Below, piece by piece: positions 53,938 through 62,809 of a stretch of 64,000 nt of DNA (its first letter is position 1; each line of letters begins with the position of its first letter). The notes under the pieces were generated by a model. That model had not been told where the DNA came from, did no database searches, and saw only the letters and a list, made by a program, of their open reading frames with translations. Source of the stretch: Shewanella litorisediminis (lineage in GTDB: Bacteria > Pseudomonadota > Gammaproteobacteria > Enterobacterales > Shewanellaceae); the NCBI RefSeq assembly GCF_016834455.1, contig NZ_CP069213.1, forward strand, positions 4,007,501-4,071,500. The letters run 5' to 3'. The position numbers were made by a program, and so were the translations under genes.

Positions 53938-54441
53938 ATGCTGGTTGTGACCAACTACCCTCAAGTGCCCTTAGCAACTACCAATGTTGCGACGGACAGC
54001 GCTCGGGCAGAAAACCAGCAGCGCCCGCCCATAGTGCCGCCACCCCAGCTGACCAAGGGGCACGAAGAAAGGGCCTTTAATCCGCAAAACGAGCGCACTG
54101 CCGACGAGCCTCAGGTTCAGGCCAAGCTGCAAAAACGGGTAGAAGAAAGGCACCAGCAACAACACCAGCAGCAACAGCATAAGGACGCCGAGCAGCAATC
54201 ACAGCAGGCATTGCCGCGGCCGCTGAAACGTCCCGCCAAAACCGCCGCAGCACTCAGTCGCGGCGACCTCAGGGTAAAAAGCCAGACGCAGGAGCCGAGG
54301 CACCCAATGGGGAGCAAGACGGCATATCCTGAGGCCGGGCGACCCGACAGCTTTTATCGCGCCATCGCATCCCACGTTGACAGCTTTTATCATCACACCA
54401 GCGAGCCCCAGGCAGACAGCACTCTCTCTGCCTGGGTGTGA
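53938..54441 (+). CDS. hypothetical protein rich in Gln and His, no recognised domain
   Basis: A 167-residue protein without signal peptide or membrane helix. The middle is strongly enriched in Gln, His, Glu and Lys (LQKRVEERHQQQHQQQQHK, then AEQQSQQALPRP) and is likely disordered or coiled. The C-terminal end is more ordered (RPDSFYRAIASHVDSFYHH). TTGGAG lies 7 bases before the ATG at 53938, supporting real translation. It follows bioH by 51 bases and ends exactly where the convergent LtaS-like gene ends (shared TGATCA). Function unknown. Confidence 0.65.
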   Translation: MLVVTNYPQVPLATTNVATDSARAENQQRPPIVPPPQLTKGHEERAFNPQNERTADEPQVQAKLQKRVEERHQQQHQQQQHKDAEQQSQQALPRPLKRPAKTAAALSRGDLRVKSQTQEPRHPMGSKTAYPEAGRPDSFYRAIASHVDSFYHHTSEPQADSTLSAWV

Positions 54442-56382
54442 TCACTCCTGCCTGAATAACCCCTTCTGATAGGCAAGGCTGCCCCACAGTGCCCATGCCA
54501 ATGCGGTTTTTTGCATACTCTTGGGCTGCGGGCTTGGCAGCAAGCTACCATTCTCAGCCTGGTAGGTAAAACCCTCTGGCTCTCGCTCGGGCTGCAGGAT
54601 CACCAAATCCTGACCGCGCATATAGGCAAAGTTCTTGTCGTACTGCATCAGCGCCCGCCCCGGCCAGTCATCTGGCATCCGGGTCAGATCTTTCCCCAGC
54701 ATGGGGTAGCGGCCGGAAGCACCGATAAGCGATAACAGGGTCGGGGCCAGATCGATTTGGCTCACGACTCGCGTGTCGCGCTTCGGCGCGACGCCATCTG
54801 CAATGATAAGCCCCGGAATGCGGAAACGATTCACCGGCACCAGATTGGCACCGCCTACACGACTGTCGTGATCCGCCACCACCAAAAATACCGTGTCTTT
54901 CCAATACTCGGCATTTTTGGCGAGCTTGAAGAATTCACCAATGGCGAAATCGGCATACTTGGCAGCGTTATTACGGGTTTGCTTTGGCTGCTCATAGAGT
55001 TCGATGCGATCGTCGGGAAACTCGAAGGGATCGTGATTGCTCGAGCTGAACACCAGACTGAAGAAAGGCGTACCCTGTTGATGCATGCGCTTGAATTCAC
55101 TGTCGGCGCGGCGCATCAAATCTTCATCCGAGACTCCCCAGCTGCCCACGAAGGCCGGATCCTGGTAGTCATCCTGGTCGACAATACGGCCAAAGCCATT
55201 GCCCAGGAAAAAGCTGCGCATATTGTCAAAGTGGCTCTCGCCGCCGTAGATGAATGAGGTGTCGTAGCCCTTACGGCGTAAGAAGTCTGCGATGGTGAAA
55301 AAGCCATGCTGGCTCTTGCCCAGTTTGACCACGGCCCTGGCGGGAGTAGGGGTAAAGCCCGTAGTCACGGCCTCGATGCCACGCACCGAGCGGGTGCCCG
55401 TGGCAAAGAGATTATCGAAGTACCAGCCTTCCTCTGAGAGAGCATCAAGATTTGGGGTTAGCGGCAAACCGCCAAGACTGCCCACGAAGCGGGCCCCAAG
55501 GCTTTCCTGCAAAATGATCACCAGATTGCGGGGTTTTCCCTGATAAGAGGCCGGATTGTCCGACAGGCTTGGCAAAGTGTCTGAAACGAAACTCTCGGCA
55601 GTTCTGCCGCTGTCTTCACGCACAGCGGCGATAATTTCTTCGTCCGTCAATTGACCATACATTTTGGCGGCGTTTTCTTCCTGGCCCATTTGGGTAATGG
55701 CAAACACCAGTGAATAGGCCGAATTCACCGTGAGCGAATTCACCAGAGGATCGTCACAAAAGGCCACCATGGCCGGATTCAGTGGCCTGTGTCCCAGGGT
55801 AGAACGCGCGCCCATCAGGGTGACTGCAATCACCAGGAGTGCAAACACCGGCCGCCAGTACCAACGCGGATAAACCAGGTGCCGGGAAAGACGCCCGGAT
55901 AAATGCCAGCCCCCCATCAGAATGCCGGCGGAGGCCAGCAGGCCAAACACCAACTCCAGGGGTCTGCCACTCCAGAGCATGGACAACACTTCTTTGGGAT
56001 AAATCAGGTATTCCACATAGAGGCGATTGGGGCGAATGCCGTATTCCTCGATGAAAGAAGGTGTGGAAAGTTCAAGGAACAGCATCAGCCACAAACCAAG
56101 CACCAGCCAGGCTCTGAGCAGCACCAGCCACACACGACCTATGGCGTGATTACCGGCAAAAATCACTGTGCCCAGGGCGGCAATGCCCCACAGCCAACAC
56201 AGGGTCGCCAAATCGACCCGCGCCCCCTGCAGCAACATGTGGGTCCATCCCTCAGCCGCTGTAACCCTGTCACTCTGCCACAGACCAAGTCCAATCCGAC
56301 TTGCCGTCAGGGCAACCATGGCCACCAGGCCAAAAATAGCTATCATCCGCCAGATGCTTTGTGGCGGTTTTGTGCTTGTCAT
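54442..56382 (-). CDS. LtaS-like sulfatase-fold membrane enzyme
   Basis: A 646-residue inner-membrane protein. About five helices in the first 210 residues precede a periplasmic alkaline-phosphatase-fold domain. The metal-bound nucleophile Thr is in FATGTRSVRGIEAVTTG. Other markers are NLVIILQESLGARFVG, SSNHDPFEFPD and VVADHDSRV. The family includes lipoteichoic acid synthase and phosphoglycerol or phosphoethanolamine transferases. In a Gram-negative cell it probably transfers a phospho-head-group to an envelope glycan. The ATG at 56382 has TTTGGAG upstream; one at 56454 lacks it. Confidence 0.85.
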   Translation of the reverse strand: MTSTKPPQSIWRMIAIFGLVAMVALTASRIGLGLWQSDRVTAAEGWTHMLLQGARVDLATLCWLWGIAALGTVIFAGNHAIGRVWLVLLRAWLVLGLWLMLFLELSTPSFIEEYGIRPNRLYVEYLIYPKEVLSMLWSGRPLELVFGLLASAGILMGGWHLSGRLSRHLVYPRWYWRPVFALLVIAVTLMGARSTLGHRPLNPAMVAFCDDPLVNSLTVNSAYSLVFAITQMGQEENAAKMYGQLTDEEIIAAVREDSGRTAESFVSDTLPSLSDNPASYQGKPRNLVIILQESLGARFVGSLGGLPLTPNLDALSEEGWYFDNLFATGTRSVRGIEAVTTGFTPTPARAVVKLGKSQHGFFTIADFLRRKGYDTSFIYGGESHFDNMRSFFLGNGFGRIVDQDDYQDPAFVGSWGVSDEDLMRRADSEFKRMHQQGTPFFSLVFSSSNHDPFEFPDDRIELYEQPKQTRNNAAKYADFAIGEFFKLAKNAEYWKDTVFLVVADHDSRVGGANLVPVNRFRIPGLIIADGVAPKRDTRVVSQIDLAPTLLSLIGASGRYPMLGKDLTRMPDDWPGRALMQYDKNFAYMRGQDLVILQPEREPEGFTYQAENGSLLPSPQPKSMQKTALAWALWGSLAYQKGLFRQE

Positions 56383-56501
56383 TGTGTTACTCCAAATTCC
56401 CGCTCTTATTGGCGGTGTGTCATACGCAGGTTGCATGATACAGTTCGACAACAAAAGCCTGTAAAAGATTCACACAATTTTTCGATTTGATCGCAAAGAA
56501 C

Positions 56502-56529
56502 AAAAAACGCGGCCAGAGCCGCGTTTTTT
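56502..56529. terminator. terminator downstream of tex
   Basis: A 12-base-pair stem, AAAAAACGCGGC / GCCGCGTTTTTT with loop CAGA, between the end of tex and the start of the LtaS-like gene. It can terminate in both directions. Confidence 0.93.
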
Positions 56530-56547
56530 ATGGATTGAAGCTAATGC

Positions 56548-58884
56548 TTACTTTTTCAATTTAGCGAAAGCGTCCGCAAACGCATTGCCCATGGCGGCAT
56601 TGATGGCCTGCGGCTTCTGGGGTTTGGACTGTGGCTTGGCGCCCTTGGGCTGGGTTGCTCTGGCAGCTGGCGCGCTCTTACCCTTGCCGGCCTGCGCTGG
56701 TTGAGGTTTCTCATCGAGTCGCATCGACAGGCCGATGCGCTTGCGCTCAACGTCCACTTCCATCACTTTCACCTTCACCACATCACCGGCTTTCACCACG
56801 GTATGGGGGTCGCTGACAAACTTGTCCGACAGCGAAGAGATGTGTACCAGACCGTCCTGATGCACGCCCACATCCACAAAGGCACCGAAGTTGGTCACGT
56901 TGGTCACCACGCCTTCGAGGATCATCTCCAATTGGAGGTCACGAATTTCAGTCACCCCCTCTTTAAAATGCGCCGTCTTGAACTCACCACGGGGGTCGCG
57001 GCCGGGTTTGTCCAGTTCCGTGAGGATGTCGGTCACCGTGGGTAAACCAAAGGCGTCAGTCACAAAATCTTCAGCTTTCAGGGAGCGGATAAGCTCGGTG
57101 TTACCAATCAGATTGGCCAGCGGCACTGCGCGGGTTTGGGCGATACCTTCCACCAGAGAATAGGCCTCGGGGTGCACTGCCGACGCATCGAGTGGGTTAT
57201 CACCTTCCCGGATACGCAAGAAGCCGGCGGCCTGCTCAAAGGCCTTGGGACCCAGTCTCGGCACCTTGAGCAACTCTTTGCGGCTCTTGAACTGACCATG
57301 TTCATCACGGTAGTCCACCAGATTCCTGGCGAGGGTCTTGTTCAGGCCGGACACCTGGCTTAGCAGGGGCACAGAGGCCATGTTCACGTCCACACCCACG
57401 CTGTTTACGCAGTCTTCAACCACGGCTTCCAGCGACTGAGACAGTTGGCTCTGGCTAACATCATGTTGATACTGGCCGACACCGATGGACTTGGGCTCAA
57501 TCTTCACCAGCTCCGCCAGCGGGTCCTGCAAACGGCGGGCTATGGACACGGCGCCGCGAATAGACACATCCAAATCGGGGAATTCATTGGCAGCCAGCTC
57601 AGACGCTGAATACACAGACGCGCCCGCTTCGCTCACCATCACCTTGGTCAGTGTTGGGTGATTCTCTTTTACGGCGGCAATCAATTCGGCTGCCAGCTTA
57701 TCGGTTTCCCGTGAGGCGGTGCCATTGCCCACGGCAATCAGCTCCACCTTGTGCATGCTCACCAGGTTAGCCAGGGTACGCAGGGACTTGTCCCATTGAT
57801 TTTGAGGCTCGTGAGGGAAAATCGTGGTGTGAGCCACCAGCTTTCCGGTGTCGTTCACCACCGCCACCTTCACGCCGGTTCTCAATCCCGGATCCAGCCC
57901 CATGGTTGCCTTGGAGCCCGCCGGTGCCGCCATCAGCAGATCGTGCAGGTTACGGGCAAATACCTTGATGGCATCGTCCTCGGCCTGTTCACGCAAGCGG
58001 GAAATAAACTCGGTTTCCATCTGCAGTGCGACCTTGATGCGCCAAGTGCCTGTGACCACTGTCTTAAGCCACTTGTCGGCGTCGCTGTTGCCGAGGGTCA
58101 AACCCAGATGGTTGGCGATAATAACCTCGCAGTAACTGCCACTGCCGGGCTCAGAGTCCGGGTCAGCATTCATGCTCAGGCTGAGGATACCCTCATTGCG
58201 GCCACGCAACATGGCCAGCGCCCTGTGGGATGGCACCCTGGACAGCAGCTCGCTGTGTTCAAAGTAATCCCGGAATTTGGCACCTTCTTTTTCTTTGCCT
58301 TCAATCACCTTGCTTTGCAGCACGGCCACGCCCGACAGGTGTTCACGCACCTTGCGAATAAGCTCGGCATCTTCGGCAAAACGCTCCATCAGAATGTAGC
58401 GGGCACCGTCTAGCACGGCGCGGCTGTCGGCAAAGCCGGCCTCGGCGTTGATAAAGGCGGCGGCTTCCGCCTCGGGGCTTGCAGGCCGCTGTTGCAGCAA
58501 CAGGTTCGCCAGCGGCTCGATACCGGCTTCAATGGCAATCTGTCCCTTGGTGCGACGTTTGGGTTTGTAGGGCAAATAGAGATCTTCAAGGCGGGTTTTG
58601 CTGTCAGCACCCAGAATAGCGGCCTTGAGTTCGGGGCTCAGCTTACCCTGAGCGTCGATGGAGGAGAGGATCACGTCCCGGCGGTCGTTCAGCTCACGCA
58701 AATAACCAAGACGGCTGTGCAGAGTACGCAGTTGGGTGTCATCCAGCCCCCCTGTCACTTCTTTACGGTAACGGGCCACAAAGGGAACCGTGGCGCCGTC
58801 ATCCAGCAGGGCGATGGTTGCAGTGACCTGCGCCTCACGAACATTCAGTTCCTCGGCTATGATCCGCGCAATATTCGATGTCAT
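56548..58884 (-). CDS. tex: S1 RNA-binding transcription accessory protein Tex
   Basis: A 778-residue nucleic-acid-binding protein related to eukaryotic Spt6; length close to E. coli YhgF (773). In order: N-terminal helical domain ([20 protein letters not shown]), YqgF/RNase H-like domain ([17 protein letters not shown]), helix-hairpin-helix modules ([21 protein letters not shown]), and an S1 domain ([20 protein letters not shown]). The tail (about 725-778) is rich in Lys, Pro, Ala and Gln. Confidence 0.96.
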   Translation of the reverse strand: MTSNIARIIAEELNVREAQVTATIALLDDGATVPFVARYRKEVTGGLDDTQLRTLHSRLGYLRELNDRRDVILSSIDAQGKLSPELKAAILGADSKTRLEDLYLPYKPKRRTKGQIAIEAGIEPLANLLLQQRPASPEAEAAAFINAEAGFADSRAVLDGARYILMERFAEDAELIRKVREHLSGVAVLQSKVIEGKEKEGAKFRDYFEHSELLSRVPSHRALAMLRGRNEGILSLSMNADPDSEPGSGSYCEVIIANHLGLTLGNSDADKWLKTVVTGTWRIKVALQMETEFISRLREQAEDDAIKVFARNLHDLLMAAPAGSKATMGLDPGLRTGVKVAVVNDTGKLVAHTTIFPHEPQNQWDKSLRTLANLVSMHKVELIAVGNGTASRETDKLAAELIAAVKENHPTLTKVMVSEAGASVYSASELAANEFPDLDVSIRGAVSIARRLQDPLAELVKIEPKSIGVGQYQHDVSQSQLSQSLEAVVEDCVNSVGVDVNMASVPLLSQVSGLNKTLARNLVDYRDEHGQFKSRKELLKVPRLGPKAFEQAAGFLRIREGDNPLDASAVHPEAYSLVEGIAQTRAVPLANLIGNTELIRSLKAEDFVTDAFGLPTVTDILTELDKPGRDPRGEFKTAHFKEGVTEIRDLQLEMILEGVVTNVTNFGAFVDVGVHQDGLVHISSLSDKFVSDPHTVVKAGDVVKVKVMEVDVERKRIGLSMRLDEKPQPAQAGKGKSAPAARATQPKGAKPQSKPQKPQAINAAMGNAFADAFAKLKK

Positions 58885-59008
58885 CTGTTTTACTCGTACG
58901 TCTTAAGTGTCAATAAACACATGAAAGGATCGGCTGTGGCCAAAGAGTATCACGGCCACCCCTTAGTTTCATGCCGGGTGGTCATTGATGCCTGGAATGG
59001 CTGACGAC

Positions 59009-59506
59009 CTAAGCTTCCATGCCATCAAAGGGTTGATAGCGAATCTCGTTGATAAACCATTCTTTTCGTCCCGAAGGGGTTTGCACCACCACCTCATCAT
59101 CCACCTGTTTGCCGATAAGGGCCCGGGCCATGGGTGAATCTATGGTGATGTAGCCTTTCTTGGTGTCTATCTCGTCTTTACCCACAATCCGATAGCGCAC
59201 CACAGCACCTTCATCGTTTTCCAGCTCCACCCAGGCACCGAAGAAGACCTTGCCTTCCTGCTGGGGGGAGTAATCAACGATTTTCAGCACTTCAAGACGT
59301 TTGATGAGATAGCGCACCCGGCTGTCTATTTGCCGGAGCAGGCGCTTGTTGTAGGTGTAATCGGCGTTCTCGGAACGATCGCCCTGGGCCGCAGCTTCCT
59401 GCACCTTGAGGGTGATTTCGGGTCGGTATTCCTTCCACAGGTACTTGAGCTCTTTGTCCAGAGCTTCCCAGCCCTTGCGGGTAATCAGATGGGCTTTTTC
59501 TGTCAT
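59009..59506 (-). CDS. greB: transcript cleavage factor GreB
   Basis: A 165-residue factor that enters the RNA polymerase secondary channel and rescues stalled complexes. The N-terminal coiled coil carries the acidic tip (QGDRSENADYTYNKRLLRQID), and the C-terminal FKBP-like domain has VGKDEIDTKKGYITIDSPMARALIGK. The IDSR-VRYLIKRLE segment fits GreB better than GreA. It lies 124 bases upstream of tex on the same strand. Confidence 0.95.
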   Translation of the reverse strand: MTEKAHLITRKGWEALDKELKYLWKEYRPEITLKVQEAAAQGDRSENADYTYNKRLLRQIDSRVRYLIKRLEVLKIVDYSPQQEGKVFFGAWVELENDEGAVVRYRIVGKDEIDTKKGYITIDSPMARALIGKQVDDEVVVQTPSGRKEWFINEIRYQPFDGMEA

Positions 59507-59632
59507 GGATATCTTGGATGGCCAACAAATCTTGAGACAGGGTTCCAGAACCTTGCCCGGCTTTCAAGCCCTGTATCGCTCAAGCGGGCAAAACCCCCGG
59601 ATTTGTAGCAAAAGCGTGAATGCCAGCCGCTA

Positions 59633-60430
59633 TCACTGCCCCGCGTCGGTAACAGATTTGGCCGCAGGCAGGCTGGGTACAGCTTCTGCTGATTGTGCCT
59701 GGTCTTGCAACGTTACCTGTGCCTCAGACTTTTCCTTCACATCAGGTGTGTCATCGCGCTCTGACAAGGCAGGCAAGCGCTTAAGGGCGGCAATATTGTG
59801 CACGGGAACCGTGATGGGGAGGCTCTGGTTATCGGCCAATACGAATGCAAAACGGGAAGATACGCTGATGAGGGCAACAGACTCGAGCCGCACCAGGGCA
59901 TGGCCTGCCACCGTCAGTGGATAGTTCAAATCCAGCTGGTAGCGCAAAGCCTTGCCGGACTCCAGGCGATTCGCCTCCTGCCATGCTGCGACTGTGGCGT
60001 AGATAAACAGCGGTGTGACCAAAAATACCGCTGCGACCTTGTAGAGACGCATGCTGTAGAAGGGCCGCCAGCTGTTATACCAAAGGGGATTATCCACGGC
60101 CATAAACCACTGCGGATAGCGCTTGGAGATCCGGGTTACAAGGCCGATAAAAGCGAGAAATCCCGCGAGGGCAATATAGATGCTGGGGTTGGCGATAAAG
60201 GCCATCAGAAAATCTGTCAGCTCAAGATAAGCCAGAACCGGAATATCAAACCGGCTGTGCAGCACCGCCATATACACCAGTCCCGCCAGGCTGCAGGCAA
60301 AGTAACAGACACTGAAGATCACCCCCGGATTGGCCTTGAAATAGGCCTGCAACGCACGTTTATCCTGGATGAACTCGTCAAAATATTCCCGATCGTTGCC
60401 TATCTGTCTTGGTGTCGTCCCTGTGTTCAT
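59633..60430 (-). CDS. hypothetical inner-membrane protein
   Basis: A 265-residue protein with a short cytoplasmic start, about four hydrophobic helices (VIFSVCYFACSLAGLVYMAV about 37-56, LMAFIANPSIYIALAGFLAF about 75-98, and a third near 132-148), and a C-terminal half (about 160-265) that ends in a Glu/Gln/Ala-rich tail. No catalytic motif is visible and I do not recognise a family. AGGAA precedes the ATG. Divergent from ompR across 253 non-coding bases. Confidence 0.7.
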   Translation of the reverse strand: MNTGTTPRQIGNDREYFDEFIQDKRALQAYFKANPGVIFSVCYFACSLAGLVYMAVLHSRFDIPVLAYLELTDFLMAFIANPSIYIALAGFLAFIGLVTRISKRYPQWFMAVDNPLWYNSWRPFYSMRLYKVAAVFLVTPLFIYATVAAWQEANRLESGKALRYQLDLNYPLTVAGHALVRLESVALISVSSRFAFVLADNQSLPITVPVHNIAALKRLPALSERDDTPDVKEKSEAQVTLQDQAQSAEAVPSLPAAKSVTDAGQ

Positions 60431-60683
60431 GGTGCGCAGATTCCTTTGTCCGGGCCAGTAAAATCGCTGAAACCAGCCATACTACACAATTAACTTAAAA
60501 ATAATTAACGAAAATAACCAGATGCCATTCCCTATTGCCGTAGCCCACCCAGTCACAGGCGTTTATCGAATGTTACAAAGTCCCGGGTGCTTTTTGTGGA
60601 CAAAGTGGCTAAATTTAGGATATTCGGTCACTTTTTCGGTTAATATTCCGCAAACTTGCGTGCCAATTTGAGGGGAAGGATAC

Positions 60684-61409
60684 ATGGGACAGGAAACCTC
60701 CAAGATTCTGGTCGTTGATGATGATATGAGACTCAGAGCCCTGCTGGAGCGCTATCTGGTAGAGCAGGGATTTCAGGTCAGAGCAGCCGCCAATGCCGAA
60801 CAAATGGACCGGCTGCTGGAACGCGAGAATTTTCATTTGCTGGTATTGGACTTGATGCTGCCCGGTGAGGATGGCCTGTCCATTTGCCGGCGCCTGCGCC
60901 AGACAGGCAGCCCCTTGCCCATCATCATGCTCACCGCCAAGGGCGATGAAGTCGACCGCATTATCGGCCTGGAACTGGGCGCCGACGACTACCTGCCCAA
61001 ACCCTTTAACCCACGGGAACTGCTGGCCCGCATCAAAGCCGTGATGCGCCGTCAAACCCAGGAAATTCCCGGCGCGCCTGCCCAACAGGAAGAAGAAGTG
61101 GGGTTTGGCGAGTTTCATCTCAATCTGGCCACCCGCGAAATGTACCGGGGTGACGAGTCCATTTCGCTCACCAGCGGTGAATTTGCCGTCCTCAAGGTAT
61201 TGGTGACTCACCCACGTGAGCCCCTCTCCCGGGATAAACTGATGAATCTGGCCCGTGGCCGCGATTACTCGGCACTGGAGCGCTCCATCGACGTGCAGGT
61301 GTCCCGCCTCCGGCGTCTGATTGAAAAAGATCCTGCCAATCCAAGGTATATCCAAACCGTGTGGGGCCTGGGTTATGTGTTTGTCCCCGACGGCAGCGCC
61401 CGTCGTTAA
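60684..61409 (+). CDS. ompR: osmolarity response regulator OmpR
   Basis: A 241-residue response regulator. The receiver domain has the phosphoacceptor Asp56 (LLVLDLMLPGEDG). The C-terminal winged-helix DNA-binding domain is of the OmpR/PhoB type (LTSGEFAVLKVLVTHPREPLSRDKLMN, then RSIDVQVSRLRRLIE and YIQTVWGLGYVFVPD). In enteric bacteria it controls porin genes. AGGGGAAGG precedes the ATG. First gene of the ompR-envZ pair. Confidence 0.96.
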   Translation: MGQETSKILVVDDDMRLRALLERYLVEQGFQVRAAANAEQMDRLLERENFHLLVLDLMLPGEDGLSICRRLRQTGSPLPIIMLTAKGDEVDRIIGLELGADDYLPKPFNPRELLARIKAVMRRQTQEIPGAPAQQEEEVGFGEFHLNLATREMYRGDESISLTSGEFAVLKVLVTHPREPLSRDKLMNLARGRDYSALERSIDVQVSRLRRLIEKDPANPRYIQTVWGLGYVFVPDGSARR

Positions 61410-61424
61410 GCCCGGGGACTGACC

Positions 61425-62741
61425 ATGAAACTTCGCTGGTGGCAGCGGTTGCTGCCCCGCAGCGCCTTCAGTCAAACCGTGATGCTGATCGGTTGTTTGC
61501 TGTTGATTAATCAGCTTTTTTCCTATGTTTCTGTGGCGCTTTACGTCATCAAACCCAGCTATCAGCAAATCAACCAGCTCATTGCCCGGCAAATCAACTT
61601 TCTGTTTACCGAAGAAGCGGTCATTGGCCGCGAATACCTCAGTCTGGTGGATGCCCTCAATGCCAAGGTCGGCGACGACAGCATGCATGTCTTCAACCAA
61701 AAGCAGGCCAGGGAAGCCGGAATAGACAACGCCACTTACTACGGGTTGCTGTCGAATCAAATGTCTGAGTACCTCGGCGGCAACGCCGAAGTGCGCATTA
61801 CCCAGGGTGAGACAGTGCAGATCTGGATCCGTCCACCGCAGGCGCCCAGCGTGTGGATCCGGGTTCCCCTGTCGAGTTTCAACGAACTGGAGATGTCGCT
61901 GCTGACCCTGTATCTGATGGTCATAGGTGCGCTCAGTGTGGCCGGTGGTTGGCTGTTTGCCCGCCGTCAGAGCAAGCCCCTCAAGGCATTGCAAAAGGCC
62001 GCCATCAATGTGTCGCGGGGAGAATACCCCGAAGCCATTCCACCGGCCGGTTCCAGCGAAATTGTGGAAGTGACCCACGCCTTCAACCAGATGGCCCACA
62101 GTATGAGGATGCTGGAACAGGACAGGGCATTGATGATGGCAGGGATTTCCCACGACCTGCGCACTCCCCTGACCCGCATTCGTCTTGCCTCTGAAATGAT
62201 GGTGGATGAAGACGCCTACCTCAGAGATGGCATCATCGCCGACATCGATGACATGAACGCCATCATCAATCAATTCATCGCCTATATACGTCAGGATCAG
62301 GAAGCCGTCTGGGAAAAAGCAGATATCAATCAGTTGGTCAGCGAATACGCCCAGGCCGAGTCCAAACGTGATGGGGTGATTGAACTGGCGCTCGGCCCCT
62401 GCAAGCCCATTCCGGTTCAGGTCATCGCCATCAAACGGGTACTGGGCAATCTGGTGGAAAACGCCTTCCGCTACGGGCGTGGCTGGATACGCATCTCGAC
62501 CCGGATGGACAAATCCTCACTGGTGCTGACCGTGGAGGATAACGGCCCCGGCATTCCGGTAGATCAAATTCCCAAACTTTTTCAACCCTTTACCCAGGGC
62601 GATATGGCCCGGGGCAGTCTGGGCTCCGGTCTGGGGCTGGCCATTATCAAACGTATTGTCGACAGACATCAGGGTAAGGTGAAGCTCAGCAACCGCACAG
62701 AAGGTGGCCTGAAAGCCCAGGTATTTTTACCGCTGGAGTAA
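61425..62741 (+). CDS. envZ: osmosensor histidine kinase EnvZ
   Basis: A 438-residue membrane kinase. Helices at about 18-40 and 158-179 flank a periplasmic sensor domain. A HAMP linker (about 180-232) follows, then the H-box with phospho-His243 in [16 protein letters not shown] (same number as in E. coli), and the ATPase domain ([36 protein letters not shown]). It phosphorylates and dephosphorylates OmpR. It starts 15 bases after ompR. Confidence 0.95.
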   Translation: MKLRWWQRLLPRSAFSQTVMLIGCLLLINQLFSYVSVALYVIKPSYQQINQLIARQINFLFTEEAVIGREYLSLVDALNAKVGDDSMHVFNQKQAREAGIDNATYYGLLSNQMSEYLGGNAEVRITQGETVQIWIRPPQAPSVWIRVPLSSFNELEMSLLTLYLMVIGALSVAGGWLFARRQSKPLKALQKAAINVSRGEYPEAIPPAGSSEIVEVTHAFNQMAHSMRMLEQDRALMMAGISHDLRTPLTRIRLASEMMVDEDAYLRDGIIADIDDMNAIINQFIAYIRQDQEAVWEKADINQLVSEYAQAESKRDGVIELALGPCKPIPVQVIAIKRVLGNLVENAFRYGRGWIRISTRMDKSSLVLTVEDNGPGIPVDQIPKLFQPFTQGDMARGSLGSGLGLAIIKRIVDRHQGKVKLSNRTEGGLKAQVFLPLE

Positions 62742-62756
62742 GCCGGCTTCATAAAA

Positions 62757-62774
62757 TTGTCATCCAATCGTCAT
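62757..62774 (+). promoter_or_regulatory. Pho-box-like direct repeat
   Basis: TTGTCAT-CCAA-TCGTCAT: two 7-base repeats with the 11-base period of PhoB sites (consensus CTGTCAT-N4-CTGTCAT), one mismatch in each repeat. It lies 36 bases before the receptor-like gene and could belong to its promoter. PhoB binding is not established. Confidence 0.35.
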
Positions 62775-62809
62775 AAGCTGATGAAAATCGGCCATAAACG
62801 TGAACCTGG

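Noticed and set aside
60615..62273. A 552-codon open frame on the minus strand across ompR and envZ
   Set aside because: It is antisense to two clear genes, its translation is rich in His, Gln and Gly with no domain pattern, and it arises from the codon bias of the plus-strand genes.
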